A stretch of 28,614 nucleotides of DNA from Didymodactylos carnosus (taxonomy: Eukaryota > Rotifera > Eurotatoria > Philodinida > Philodinidae). Below, in pieces: positions 1-12,627 of this stretch (position 1 is the stretch's first letter; every line of letters starts with the position of its first letter). The DNA lies in the NCBI GenBank assembly GCA_905250885.1, contig CAJNOQ010001780.1, positions 1-28,614 on the forward strand, in the 5' to 3' direction. A program made the translations under genes and the position numbers. A model generated the notes under the pieces. The model searched no databases, was not told the DNA's origin, and saw nothing but the letters and a program-made list of their open reading frames with translations.

Positions 1-383
1 GATTCAACCAATACCTCATCTGACAGAGAATTTCACGGGCTACAAGATAGGCTACTTTAGAAGTTTTAGAATTCATTTTTGGCTGCTGTGTGGGTCTGGT
101 TTCTTTCTCCACTAAAGAATTGATCAAGCTTGATGAGCGCATGAAGTTTTTTCACACCTACCTCAAAATCAATGATAGCTGAACGTGATATTTCTGAAAA
201 TAGTGCAGGGGCTCATTACGGATACCAGTTTTGTATAGTTTTTTTTTTGTGCGTTAACAGTAGTGAATTCAGTAACTTGCTATGTTTTTTTGGAAACAAA
301 GAGTAAAAGGTAAAAAACAGAATAAAAGGTAGCCTGTCTTGTAGCCCGTGAAATTCTCTGTCAGATGAGGTATTGGTTGAATC
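1..383. mobile_element. Foldback/MITE-like element with 55-bp inverted ends
   Basis: Bases 1-55 and 329-383 are reverse complements with one mismatch. The spacer of about 270 bp is AT-rich and has no coding capacity. The left arm begins at the first base of the window, so the true left end and any target duplication cannot be seen. Long, nearly identical arms and no gene suggest a recently active non-autonomous DNA transposon or a foldback element; a local inverted duplication is also possible. Confidence 0.75.
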
Positions 384-2318
384 TTTTTGTTGAGTTGTTA
401 TTTTACAAATGGGACTGTAAACTAGTAGAGTAGTCTAAATTAACGTTAATTAGCACTAATTAGTCAATAATAGAAAGAAACGAGCAAAAATTATTACATA
501 TTTTATCGTAGTAAATATTCTTCACACATTTCTCTATCGATCTAGACAAGAACTAAGTTTTTATGATCAATGGAAAATGGATAGAAAATTTTGTAATGAT
601 AGCCCGTGCTCAAAAACTTAATACTTTTTTAAGTAATTAAGTCAGATAATGTCAGTAAGGCGAAAAACCTTTAGAACATACACTTCGAAGTATTCTCTAC
701 AAACTGCGAACGTTAGAGAAAAATTTAAATACAGGGACCCCCTCCTTAAGACTGAAGAATAAAAACAGTGCCGTTATACTTTCTCACTGAAATAGTACAA
801 ACCAATCATATCAGAAAAGAGCATAAACTAGGACTAAACTCAGTCCCAGCATTTAGTCCTAATGTATCTTGGACAGGGTGCCCAAAACCAAAAAAACTAA
901 AGCGAATATGGAGAAAAAAACTATTTCTTACACCGTCCGTGGTATTTCTGCAATATGACTGTATTGTACGGCAGTTCTCTTTTTCTTCCCCGTTTTTTTA
1001 TTGGTCTAAAATGTCGGTAAAACCGATGCAGGAAAACAAACAAAAAACAAAGAAAATTAGGAGAAAACCTTAAAAATCAGCTCCTGAAATCAGAAGTCGC
1101 CTGATCAAATTAGGAGATTTGGGCACTCTGACCTTAATCCAGGACAACCGAGAAATGTTGTGAACTTCTCTGATTCCACGGAAAAAGTGCACAATGCAAT
1201 ATAAAGTTCAAAAGTAAACAGAGATGTGCAGAGTATTTACAAAAGATTCACTACACTCTTGGTGACAAAATCGCGAAAAATATAGCTCTCCATCTATCTT
1301 CTATCAAACGTTCTTAAAAGAAACAATAGAGACCACTTTTCAAAAAAACAGACTTCAGAAAACCCTCTGAAAATCGTTGATATCGATTTATCTTTTATGG
1401 ATTTTGATAGAGTAATGAGGATGAGAGGCACCCAGAGGAAATGAGCCGTTTAGTATTTTTCATTTTTCTCGTATTCCATAAAAACTAGAAACTAGATATC
1501 GGGTCATGAAAAAATTGTTGTAAACGTTGTTTATAAAAATAAACAGAAAAAAAATTGCAAAAATAACCTGACTCGACTCGGAAATACTGGTGACTCGACT
1601 CGAAACCGCTACGAAATGGCTGGGACTTTACTCGACTCGAAAATTGGCTTGATTCGCCCAGCCTTGCCGAAAAATACTCCACAAAATCATCTAGCTGAAA
1701 GAAAATTATTTGACTGGCCGGTTGAGAAAAAAAATTCTTTTCGTCTGAAAAATCAGTGCTTTGTCGAAAACGAATTTGCTGACCTAAGTAAAACAAACGT
1801 TTTCATATTTCAGATTGAGAAAATTAGTTTGGTTTTCTCTTTTTTGTCAATAGTCTTCGAGAACAGGACTGATAATCTCTACTATGTGAATATTCCCTTC
1901 GCTTTTCTTTCTTTTTTGATGTTTGCTGCACTACTATTGGTAGCAAAATAGAAGGCTGGTGATTACTTTTTGAATAACTCAAAAAAAATAAAAGATAGAG
2001 AATCGCGATTTTCATTATTCGCTAGCCAAGATCTGAAGCTATGTTTTCATAAAGAAAAACAAATTTAGAAAAAGTTTCAAAGCCCCGTTTTTTCAGAAGA
2101 TCTGTGAAAAACCATGTGTTCTCTGAAAACAGACATAGAAATCGATGGATTTTTTTCCATAGTCTGAAGAGTCCTGGACAAAACTGGACCTAAACCACAT
2201 CTTGAAAATCCATGATTCGAGAGCTATGGACGTTTTTCCAAAATCACTTTTCCACGACTTTGCATCAACTTTATTTTTCTGTCACTAAAATAAAAAAATT
2301 TTAAAATATATTTCACCG
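384..2318. other. AT-rich stretch without a supportable gene
   Basis: The open frames here are short, AT-driven, lack recognisable domains and overlap on both strands. Two things stand out. One is a cluster of three ACTCGACTCG motifs (1571-1580, 1593-1602, 1630-1639). The other is a weak transposon candidate at 874-1130. Confidence 0.6.
874..1130. mobile_element. Possible decayed hAT-type MITE (257 bp)
   Basis: The left end CAGGGTGCCCAAA (874-886) is matched at 12 of 13 positions by the reverse complement of the right end at 1118-1130. This sequence is of the type seen at hAT ends. The flanking 8-mers (atcttgga and accttaat) agree at only four positions, so a target duplication is not convincing. 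There is no transposase. Short terminal similarity alone could be chance. Confidence 0.4.
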
Positions 2319-2617
2319 GCGAGAAGCGACATCTGAGCAATTAACTCAAGAGCTTAAATAATCATTGCTATCGATTGTTGGGTGTTGAGGATGGACATCT
2401 TCACACAAATTAAATTTTCATCTGACAATGATAAATAGCGTTTGAAGTTGCTGAGTTGCAAGAATCGCTCTGCAAAAAGGCGACATCATTCCGGACCATA
2501 TCGACATGTTTTTATAAACATTTAACGTGTGCAGATGTCCGTCCTCGATACCAACAATCGATAGCAAGGGCTATTTAAGCTCATGTATATATAAGTTTTC
2601 AGTTGTCGCCCCTCTAC
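2319..2617. mobile_element. Palindromic MITE, about 300 bp, with inverted arms of about 85 bp
   Basis: The left arm (about 2321-2406) and right arm (about 2530-2614) are imperfect reverse complements. They share blocks such as GAGCTTAAATA and TTGCTATCGATTGTTGG, and a GAGGATGGACATCTTCACAC-type block. The arms have diverged by point changes and a small indel. No coding capacity is visible in the middle. No clear target duplication was found, so the superfamily is undecided. Confidence 0.75.
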
Positions 2618-3710
2618 AGTTAATATGGCTGTTTATAAGAAACTTTGATTTGCTGCAACAAAACTTTTTTTGAAACAATTAATAATAATTACCATTGTAA
2701 AGTAAGTTTATTTCTCCGAAGAAACTTTGACTGAACTATTATAACCCTAAATTACCAAAAACTGCGCCATTTTCGCATATTTTCGTACTGCATCGGATGC
2801 TAACCTCCTAAGTTAATTTTTACAGCTGGTAGTGCATACTGACTTCTGATAGGCCATGCAAGATGCGACATGCCAACTGATATGCATCGATAACTTTCAC
2901 TCCAAAGATTTGTCCAATAACAAACAGATAGAAAGGTCAAATCAAGGGGAAACAGATAAATATTGTCTATGTCACTATTTAATTTATTATTCTTCAGAAG
3001 ATTCGCTTAATAGAAATAAATTGAAAATGGTGATGAGCAGAATGTTATTAACATTGGTTTTTGACATACAAATGAATACACTATATTCGTCTTTTCTTTT
3101 TCTGCCTGTATATGTTTGAACGATTTATTAGTTTTAGATGAAAAGAATAGTAGTTTAGATGATAAATATAAGATCATGTTTAAATAACAACACAAAACTT
3201 TAGCAATGATTTGCTTAAAAGTTCGATGCAGTTGTGAATGTCGTGCTAACACTTTTCACAAATATAAAAATATGACATCAGCGCATTATGCTAATTTTTT
3301 TAATAATAGAGATGCTGGGGTTTGCATTGATTTTTCAAGCTGATCATTCCACTCCTTTTTTTTTTCTCTTTGAAAAATTTGAAATTTTTCGCAGTTTCCT
3401 TTTTCTCACAGTTGCAACCGATAGCTAGGGATGATGGAAGAATCTGCTTGATTTACATTCATACTAAATGAGAAAGCTTTGCGTTTTTGTTTGCCTGCTT
3501 GTGGAAAAAATGCATAATCGCAGCTACTTAACTATCTTTTTAACATATGTAATATGTACAAAAAACAAAAATAAAATTAAAAGACTAAAATATTAAATTC
3601 TAAAAATAATTAAAAATATTAAATTTTATAAAATAATGAATCTTCTTTTGTTTTTTGGTAAGATCATCGTGCAAGGAGTACTCTTTCGATTTTAGAACTT
3701 GATTTTTCTA
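2618..3710. other. Intergenic, no gene seen
   Basis: AT-rich sequence in which the longest frames (for example 2856-3119) show no domain, no splice-linked continuation and no codon bias. Confidence 0.55.
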
Positions 3711-3902
3711 CTAGAAAGCATGAGTAATTAGTGCTAAAGATAGGCTATTATCTATGTCATCGGCTTTATTTTTCTCGGTCTTTCATTAGTATAGTATATT
3801 CCTAATACAAAATGTTTAGATTTAGATATCGTCTCTTTCGTTGCACAAAATAGTATCTAAAGTGTGCGTATATCTTTTTAGATTGGATAATGCGTTATGA
3901 AT
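3711..3902 (+). repeat. 192-bp direct repeat, copy 1 (5' flank of NDUFAF8)
   Basis: This segment matches 10709-10900 at all but five of 192 positions, in the same orientation. All differences lie in the left third; the last 120 bases or so are identical. Copy 1 ends four bases before the NDUFAF8 start codon, so it probably contains that gene's promoter and leader. A CTTTTTAG at 3874-3881 could be a trans-splice acceptor. An out-of-frame ATG at 3897 opens a six-codon upstream frame. The unit has no inverted ends, so a duplicated promoter segment is as likely as a mobile element. Confidence 0.9.
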
Positions 3903-3906
3903 ACAA

Positions 3907-4163
3907 ATGCCGTATAGCAATGCTCGGAAACGATTAACCAGGCTAGCGAAAGACGTTACTAGTTGTTCTAAACAGGCGAGTATTTTATTTGTTTCTGTTT
4001 CAGTTATAGTTGAGAATTCTACTTTTTTTAGGCAAGCGTTTATGCTCAGTGTGTAATTAATTCAAAAGATTTAAAACGTGATTCTTGTCTACAAGAGTTT
4101 CTTACATTAAAAGATTGCGTACAAAAAGCAGTAAGTGAAGCCAACAATAAATGCCATACCTAA
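3907..4163 (+). CDS. NDUFAF8: NDUFAF8-like complex I assembly factor (twin CX9C), 66 aa
   Basis: Two exons, 3907-3975 and 4032-4163, encode a 66-residue protein. Its cysteines at positions 20, 30, 42 and 52 form C-x9-C, an 11-residue linker, then C-x9-C. This is the twin CX9C fold of intermembrane-space proteins oxidised by the MIA40 pathway. Spacing, size (about 74 aa in human), the tyrosine just before the second cysteine and the aspartate shortly before the third fit NDUFAF8, which with NDUFAF5 assists early complex I assembly in mitochondria. The 56-bp intron must be GC-AG (CAG|GCGAGT to TTTTTTTAG|GCA): nearby GT donors break the frame. The start is the first ATG in frame, four bases after the 192-bp repeat. 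EMC7 begins 44 bp downstream. The NDUFAF8 identity is by recognition of pattern, not by search. Confidence 0.82.
3976..4031 (+). other. GC-AG intron of NDUFAF8 (56 bp)
   Basis: The donor is CAG|GCGAGT and the acceptor is a T-rich tract ending TTTTTTTAG|GCA. Only this pairing keeps the second CX9C half in frame with the first. A GT at 3980 gives a shift and an early stop. Confidence 0.75.
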
Positions 4164-4169
4164 AATCAT

Positions 4170-4207
4170 ATATTTCAGTGACCGAAACCATTTTTAGGCT
4201 GTTAAAA
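4170..4207 (+). promoter_or_regulatory. Candidate trans-splice acceptor region between NDUFAF8 and EMC7
   Basis: The 44-bp gap holds two pyrimidine-led AG sites, ATATTTCAG ending at 4178 and ATTTTTAG ending at 4197. The EMC7 ATG is at 4208. No room remains for an ordinary promoter. Bdelloid rotifers are known to use spliced-leader trans-splicing, so one of these AGs may receive a leader. Use of either site is inferred. Confidence 0.5.
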
Positions 4208-5027
4208 ATGTATAATATTTTATTTATCTGGTTGACTGTATTCACTGTTATTGTCCATTCACAATCTTCACATGATTCACCGGCAATTACATCAGAAGGC
4301 AATGGCTCATACAAAATTGAAGGAAAGATTCTTATTCCGCCAGGTGATAATTCTCTTGAAACTACTCGTGTATTAATTGATGATGGACAATATATTGGAA
4401 TACCGCAAGTGGATGGGACATTCGTCGTTTGCGGTATGTTATTTATTATTTATTTTATATATTCAAGGAACTTTTCACTCTTATTTGTATTTTCTAGGTA
4501 TTCCAAGTGGATCTTATGTGGTTTCGGTAGTTTCGCCGTTACATGTATTTGAACCTGTACGCGTCGATATCAATGTTAAAGGAAAAATTCGTGCGAGAAA
4601 AGTCAATCATATCCAACCAGGTGAAGTCGTTACAATGAAATATCCATTAAATTTTGAAACACATGGAATTCCAAATTATTTTCAAAAACGCGAAGTTTAT
4701 CGTCTAACAGATGTTATTATGAATCCAATGTTTCTAACATTACTCGTCCCTCTATTACTTTTACTCGTATTGCCAAAATTGGCATCGACCGATCCGGAAA
4801 TACAACGAGATTTTCAACAAGCTTCAAACATGTTACAACCGAATTTTAATAATCCTATACCTGATATTAGCGATGTGTTTGCCAATTTTCTAGGTGGTCC
4901 AAAAAAATCAAAACCCCCCCAAATACAAGGTGGCAGCGGTGGAGGTAGTAGTACTTCGGGAAGCGGTGGAGCTGTTAGTGCTGCTCCAAAAAGAAAAACA
5001 ACGGATCAAACAAAACGAAAAAGTTAA
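4208..5027 (+). CDS. EMC7: ER membrane protein complex subunit 7, 251 aa
   Basis: Exons 4208-4433 and 4498-5027 are joined across a 64-bp GT-AG intron. The product starts with a signal peptide (residues 1-18). A lumenal beta-sandwich follows, about 35-130, with the family segments KIEGKILIPPG, DGTFVVCGIPSGSYVVSV and FEPVRVDI. One transmembrane helix lies at about 153-170 (LTLLVPLLLLLVLPKL) and a cytosolic tail ends in a Gly/Ser-rich, lysine-rich stretch. This is the architecture of EMC7, a subunit of the ER membrane complex that inserts tail-anchored and multipass proteins; human EMC7 is 242 aa. An in-frame ATG at 4151 lies inside the NDUFAF8 frame, but starting at 4208 puts the signal peptide at the N-terminus and follows possible acceptor AGs. 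The gene is probably co-transcribed with NDUFAF8. Confidence 0.93.
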
Positions 5028-5363
5028 ACACATTTTGTCAGCTCACTGTATTTTTTGGCGTCATTTTTGTTTCAATGTATCTTTTGTTTTCTATTTTTCT
5101 TTTTTATTAAAACTGTATCGCGTGAGTTTGCTGTTTATTTTTACCATTTCTTTACTTCTTGGTATGTACATATCATGAAGAATACAGAACATCATCCTAT
5201 TCTTTGCTGTATCGAGAAGAGTTCAGTGTCGTATTTATCAGTATAATTTATCGATTTTTTATATTTTAAAGGTACTTCTTACTCCTTTTGTTATTAACAT
5301 CCGTGACTGTAAAATTCATTTCCTCCGTCTTGAGCTGTTATTGTATTGAACAATTACGTCTCT
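5028..5363. other. Convergent 3' flanks of EMC7 and the minus-strand gene
   Basis: A T-rich gap of 336 bp between two gene ends facing each other. No gene or clear repeat is seen; short frames here are chance. Confidence 0.6.
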
Positions 5364-6554
5364 TCATAATACATTTTCTTCAAGTTCAGTGGTTGGTTGT
5401 GCCGACAATCCAAATTCAGCTAAGGTTAATGCTAATTGGACATCGACATCTAATATGATATTGAATAAGCATGTTATTGGTCTTAATTGAGCATCTTCGC
5501 CCATTTTTTTATATGTACCATGAAACGTACGTTTGTTTTCATCATCTTTCATTGTTGTTAACGTTGATCTTGAAGACAAAGTGTTTAAGGAGTACTGATG
5601 CACTCTTTGTTGCTCATCGTGAGTTGGCAGTAATACGAGTTCGTCATTATTTGTTGTACCAATATGATTATCTGAACTGAAACGATTGCTATGTTGAGCT
5701 GATAGTGGATTTATTGTACTGGTAATTACTGTTTGTGTTATTGATTTCAAAGTATCAAAAATTGCATTCGTTGACATGTGTTCTATGTCTTCATTGTTGT
5801 CATTCACTTGACTTTGTACGTCAATATTGATTGTGCTCGATAGCACCGATCGTCTTTCTGGTAATCTCCAAGGTATAACTGATGTGTTCTGCAATAAAGT
5901 TGTTGGTTGAGTGCTTTCAACTGCTCTCCTGTAGGGTGAATATTGCCTTTGGTGTACCGTTTTGGTAAATGCTAATGACTGTGAGGGTTTGACAGTTTTT
6001 GTTGTCATAATTCCTCTTCCTCTACTATTCTCACCTGATATTGTACTTACAGGTGGTATGTTAAATTCTAACGTACTTTGTTTTCCATTTATGGTAATAA
6101 CCAGTACATTTTGGTCATCAATTATGTTAAAATGAAATGTGAGACATGGAGTAAGTACATCTTGTTTAACGAATCGTGTTAATTGAATTCGACGATGGCG
6201 ATGAATTTCTATCATCGTTACATTTAATAATTTATTTAAATCATCTCTCATTGCTACTGGTAATAATTCAGTTGTCAACATTTTTCTATTAAGAACTAGA
6301 CGAAGTTCTGTTATATTTCGCTGCCAATACATTTTCAATGGATTCCGATTTTGAGAACTGATTGTTGCTTGTTCAATGTTTCCATTCCACAAAGTTTCCA
6401 CCGATATACATCGAACACGTAATGGAAGATTAAATAGAGCAGAAAATTTATTAATACATTTTTGATAATCTGCTTGTTGCATTTGATTTAATGGTGTTGG
6501 CATTTGAAATTCTGTTTGTTTTTGCCATATTTGACTAATGAACATATCGTCCAT
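5364..6554 (-). CDS. Uncharacterised protein, 396 aa, Ser/Thr/Asn-rich C-terminal half
   Basis: An uninterrupted frame of 396 codons runs from the ATG at 6554 to the stop at 5364. A slightly longer open frame upstream has no ATG. I do not recognise the family. Residues 1-170 look folded: mixed hydrophobic and charged, predicted alpha/beta, with no signal peptide or membrane segment. Residues 175-340 are rich in Ser, Thr, Asn and Gln and look disordered. The last 60 residues are again hydrophobic. Codon use resembles the neighbours, and the gene sits between conserved housekeeping genes, convergent with EMC7 and divergent from LYRM2 with a 499-bp shared upstream region. These points favour a real gene, but no function is assigned. 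Confidence 0.72.
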   Translation of the reverse strand: MDDMFISQIWQKQTEFQMPTPLNQMQQADYQKCINKFSALFNLPLRVRCISVETLWNGNIEQATISSQNRNPLKMYWQRNITELRLVLNRKMLTTELLPVAMRDDLNKLLNVTMIEIHRHRRIQLTRFVKQDVLTPCLTFHFNIIDDQNVLVITINGKQSTLEFNIPPVSTISGENSRGRGIMTTKTVKPSQSLAFTKTVHQRQYSPYRRAVESTQPTTLLQNTSVIPWRLPERRSVLSSTINIDVQSQVNDNNEDIEHMSTNAIFDTLKSITQTVITSTINPLSAQHSNRFSSDNHIGTTNNDELVLLPTHDEQQRVHQYSLNTLSSRSTLTTMKDDENKRTFHGTYKKMGEDAQLRPITCLFNIILDVDVQLALTLAEFGLSAQPTTELEENVL

Positions 6555-7053
6555 TTGTCCGTTAATGTGCAAATATTAAATACAATTTTTTTTTTCTATA
6601 TTTTGACATAAAATTCATAATAATTTTATTAGTGATGCGATCGATAATCCCACTTATTCTACATACACAATAAGTAAAAACATTCACAAAAAAAAAAGAC
6701 CTATTAGAGAACTTATTAAGAACTTATTTTTTGTTGACAAGATTTGTATGATATGTTGTCGTGGTGATTGATTTTAAATGTTGTCATTTTAAATTATTCA
6801 ATCAGACATACTGGTTCAACACTAATTTTTTTCTAAGCACGGATTTTCTGTCCTTATTTTCCACAATCATAGACTATCAAAAAGATCACTACTCTTTTAA
6901 GCAAAGAGTTCGTTCGTCAATAAAAACTGATATTTTTACATTTATCTTTAATTTTCAGAAAGAAAAATGAGTTATGGTTTCCGCATGATAAATAATTGCT
7001 CAATTATATCTTAGAATTTATTCAAATTATTTTTTGAAATAATATTTCGAATA
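6555..7053. promoter_or_regulatory. Divergent intergenic region (minus-strand gene / LYRM2)
   Basis: 499 bp of strongly AT-rich sequence between two start codons facing away from each other, so it should carry both promoters. No core promoter element can be singled out with confidence. The short open frame at 6761-6970 has no recognisable features. Confidence 0.5.
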
Positions 7054-7305
7054 ATGTCAAACCGAAAAGTATTATCATTGAAACATTTTCTTGTTCGTTC
7101 ACAAGCATTGTCATTGTATCGTGATATTTTTCGTACTATGGCACAAATTGATGATCCAGATTATCGAACTGAAATGAAACAATGGGCAAGAACAGAATTT
7201 CATCGAAATAAAAAATTAGATGATTTGCCGACAATACGTACACAAATTGCTTTAGGAAGAAAACATTTGAATGAATTAAAAATTTCTATACAAATGGCGA
7301 AATAA
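7054..7305 (+). CDS. LYRM2: LYR motif-containing protein 2, 83 aa
   Basis: A single-exon gene of 83 codons. The LYR tripeptide is at residues 21-23, followed by the amphipathic helices of the family and the segments WARTEFHRNK and TIRTQIALGRKHL. LYR proteins bind the mitochondrial acyl carrier protein and act in iron-sulfur delivery or respiratory complex assembly. Length and pattern match LYRM2 (human 88 aa), which has been linked to complex I. The basic N-terminus is compatible with mitochondrial import. AGPS begins 220 bp downstream on the same strand, close enough for co-transcription, though the gap could also hold a promoter. Assignment to LYRM2 and not to another small LYRM is likely but made by eye. 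Confidence 0.85.
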   Translation: MSNRKVLSLKHFLVRSQALSLYRDIFRTMAQIDDPDYRTEMKQWARTEFHRNKKLDDLPTIRTQIALGRKHLNELKISIQMAK

Positions 7306-7525
7306 AATTTTTGATAAAAATATCCTGTTTTCTGTCTTTCGCAACAGATTTTTATTTTTTACCTAATGCTTATTTCTCGTTAGTAGTAGACATTTAAAAT
7401 ACATTTACGATAAGCTATTGTTTCAGTGCACATTATGCATTCTTTTTTGCTAATTTAACTTTATTTTTTAAGGAATAAACGTACTGTTTTACTTGATAAG
7501 ATGCGTACAAGAGTATTTATTTTAG

Positions 7526-9689
<2,164 letters not shown>

Positions 9690-10315
9690 TTGAAGTAACG
9701 TCCGATTTGTAGTAAAGCACAGTGAAATTAAATGTTATTTTGTGACTTTTTTAGGCAAATATCTCTTTTCTAAAAAAATATACAAATGCTATCTTTGAAC
9801 TTCCTTACATACATTTCTGTTGGATTAACTTAATCTAATTAATTTTTTATCTAAACTGTTTCAACTGATATAGTGAATACGATAAAAATTGTTGATTTAT
9901 GATGACGAGATATTTGATTAACTTTACAGTCCTTATAAATTTTCCGATTTTGATCATACTGGAACCTGTACGTGGCATCATTTTGAGTATTATTGGGTGA
10001 TGAATCATCTCTTAACACTGCATTAATCCTCTGCTGTTTTATGGTTGTTACTATTTATTTTTTGTTCTCGTATGTTTTTATTTTTATTTGTATGACGCTT
10101 TCTGTCAGCATACCACTTGTTTTTTTGTTCTTGTGTTGGTGTATTCTACTATTTGTCTTATTTTTTAAAAAAGATAAAATGTTTCTTACAATCTCAACAG
10201 TATTATTTCGTCATTGACATTCTCATAGTCTTATTCTCTATACAATTTCTCTATTTTGAACGTATGCACTTCGTTTTAAAATCTCTAGATTATATTGATA
10301 GAACTAGTTGATGAA
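9690..10315. other. Intergenic, AGPS 3' flank
   Basis: AT-rich and without a supportable gene. The overlapping frames at 9993-10311 are hydrophobic chance translations of T-rich DNA. Confidence 0.6.
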
Positions 10316-11483
10316 ATGACATCAATACGTCAATTCAAATTGATCGATTTACTGAGAATAAATAACGTCTGAGAAATAACTGTAAAAAATGTTTCAATAA
10401 ATTCAATCAAGAAGTTATTTAATTTTTAGAAATTTGGATATTTTTACTGAAAATGTATCCTTTCTATTTGATTAAAATGATTGTCAACTAATTTTTGAAT
10501 TTGAAAGAAAAAAAATTTAATAATAGTATGGATATAAAGTATATCATGTTTTTGGGCTTTTATTTAAAAATCATTTGATTATGATGAGTTTTTGATCTTC
10601 ATACAAACAGATCGATCAGGATTCTCATGAAAAATTCAGATATAAAAGTATTGTTATTTAGAAAATTCTTGAAGTGTTGAAGAGTAGGCTTTTTTCAATT
10701 TTTTTCTTCTAGAAAGCATAAGTAATTGGTGCTAAAGATAGGATGTTATCTATGTCATCGGCTTTATTTTTCCCGGTCTTTCATTAGTATAGTATATTCC
10801 TAATACAAAATGTTTAGATTTAGATATCGTCTCTTTCGTTGCACAAAATAGTATCTAAAGTGTGCGTATATCTTTTTAGATTGGATAATGCGTTATGAAT
10901 TATCATTGTTTAATTCGTTTTTTTTTGTTTTAGTTATGAGAAAAATTGAAGGTAGCAAAACCTTCATTTTTATAATTAAACATTTCACATTTCTAACTCC
11001 TTTAATTCATGAATTTTAAAGGAAAACAAGAAAATTATCATGGACATGTAACAGCATTATCTGTTGCACCAGAATTTCGTCGTATTGGCATATCGAGTAA
11101 ATTGATGTCACTTTTAGAAAATGTTTCTGAAAGATTTTTTGTTGTCTCATTGAATTCTATTGCTTTATGTGAATAACATTTTTTTTATTTAGGAAAAAAA
11201 CATATTTTGTTGACTTATTTGTTCGTGTATCGAATCAACGTGCCGTTGATATGTATCAAAAATTAGGCTATTTTGTTTATAGAAGAATAATTGGTTATTA
11301 TTTGGGAGAAAGGGATGAAGTTGCATTTGTTATAACAAATTGATCTGCCTTTAAAAAAAAGTTTTCTTTAATCTATTTTTCTCTATCATAGATATGAGGA
11401 AAGCATTGTCAAGAGATATTGATAAAAAATCAATTGTTCCCATTCCATATCCAGTAAGACCAGAAGATTTACAAGAAGATTAA
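10316..11483 (+). pseudogene. NAA20: NAA20 (NatB catalytic subunit) pseudogene
   Basis: Pieces of the GNAT acetyltransferase NAA20 lie in order. MTSIRQFKLIDLLRINN is at 10316 and NLDIFTEN, with a frameshift just after it, follows 10430. The acetyl-CoA-binding exon (11022-11133) has HGHVTALSVAPEFRRIGI. An exon at 11193-11320 has FVDLFVRVSNQRAVDMY and the last, 11392-11483, DMRKALSRD and PVRPEDL. NatB acetylates Met-Asp/Glu/Asn N-termini. Breaks: the residues between about 30 and 70 are unrecognisable, the 192-bp repeat sits in that gap, the donor after 11133 reads AT where GT is needed, and the donor after 11320 seems to have lost a G. Retained introns would stop the frame early. Good preservation of the 3' exons suggests recent death; another intact copy is expected elsewhere. 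Confidence 0.85.
10709..10900 (+). repeat. 192-bp direct repeat, copy 2 (inside NAA20 remnant)
   Basis: Same orientation as 3711-3902, with five differences in 192 bp. It ends at the same base of the ATGAAT motif; similarity stops exactly there. It lies between the eroded second exon and the acetyl-CoA-binding exon of the NAA20 remnant. It may have arrived by duplication of the NDUFAF8 5' flank or be an independent repeat family. Confidence 0.9.
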
Positions 11484-12627
11484 TAGTTGACTAAAAAATA
11501 ACAAACCAAGTGTATTCAGATATTGAATTTTTTTTTTTTATAGTTTAATTAATAATGGCTAATTTTTTTGCTATTTTGTTTTTTTCATGTCCGACTCAAC
11601 TTTCTCTTGTATGAAAAAAATAAACAGAAAACATAAATATCTGATATTTAAACATATATCGTTTCCTTAGTCTATTGTAAACTCTCTCTTTTTTCCTACA
11701 TATACGTATCTACTCGGCATTCTACTGAAAATTTACTGAAATACATTTTTCACTTCATGCTCATTGTTTTACAGTGGATCATACTGTTAACACTTTTAAT
11801 CACAGACCATTGAAAACAATCTAACAAAAAAATATCGAAAAAAGAAACACTTTTATTGTAAATGAAAAATATATCACTGATTATTAATAATTACTCAAAG
11901 ATATTCTGTATATTCTGTACATTGTTTTTTACGAATAATTATTATATATTTTTTAAATTTGAATTATTCAATCTGTTTTGAAATACATGCACAAATGTTG
12001 ATTTACTTTTCTATATTACATAAACATCGTGGATTCAACTTCATTCAATTTCAATACTGGAATTAGAACAAAATAACGTTAAATTTAATAAAGACATTTT
12101 TTTAATTAATATAAATTTTTTTAAAATTTTAGAAATAAATTATTTGATAAGTTATTTCGTAGTACACCTAAAACAAAAAGATATATATCCATTGAACGTT
12201 TTGATTATGTTTATCAAGTTCGTTGATACATCGAGCTGTTTTAAGAACTTCTCTACAGGTGCTATAATCTATGGAAGCAAATCATTTATCCAATAACAAT
12301 TCCATAACCGACTACTTTCTCTAAATTTGAATAATTAAAAATTCTACTAATATAGACTTATCTGTGAACTGTCAGTTGATTGTACCATTGTATTTGACCG
12401 CTATGATGTATCACTACTATACCGTTGTTCGCTCCAATTGTGGCGGAAATTGGATCCGCTTGCAATTATAGAATATATGGATTGTTTTTCTACTAATTTA
12501 ATAGATTTCAAATGTTGAACTAATTTTGTGTTAGCTTCTCCTTGGACAAAGAATCGTACAATTAATTTTCCTGCTGTTAAATAAAAAATTGTTTGTACCT
12601 TTTTGTTTTCTGTGTAACATTCATTCC
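11484..12627. other. AT-rich intergenic stretch
   Basis: Very AT-rich with homopolymer runs. The minus-strand frames at 12401-12837 lack domains and partly oppose the retroelement remnant, so they are not called. Confidence 0.6.

Noticed and set aside
768-1073. 101-codon plus-strand frame
   Set aside because: Low-complexity Lys/Phe-rich translation with no domain, overlapping a possible MITE.
1485-1951. Overlapping frames of 103 and 111 codons on opposite strands
   Set aside because: They oppose each other, overlap the ACTCGACTCG motif cluster and have no protein-like features.
3007-3252. Minus-strand 81-codon frame
   Set aside because: AT-rich chance frame without domain or splice continuation.
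4151-4153. Upstream in-frame ATG as start of EMC7
   Set aside because: It lies within the NDUFAF8 coding end and would put about 19 extra residues before the signal peptide.
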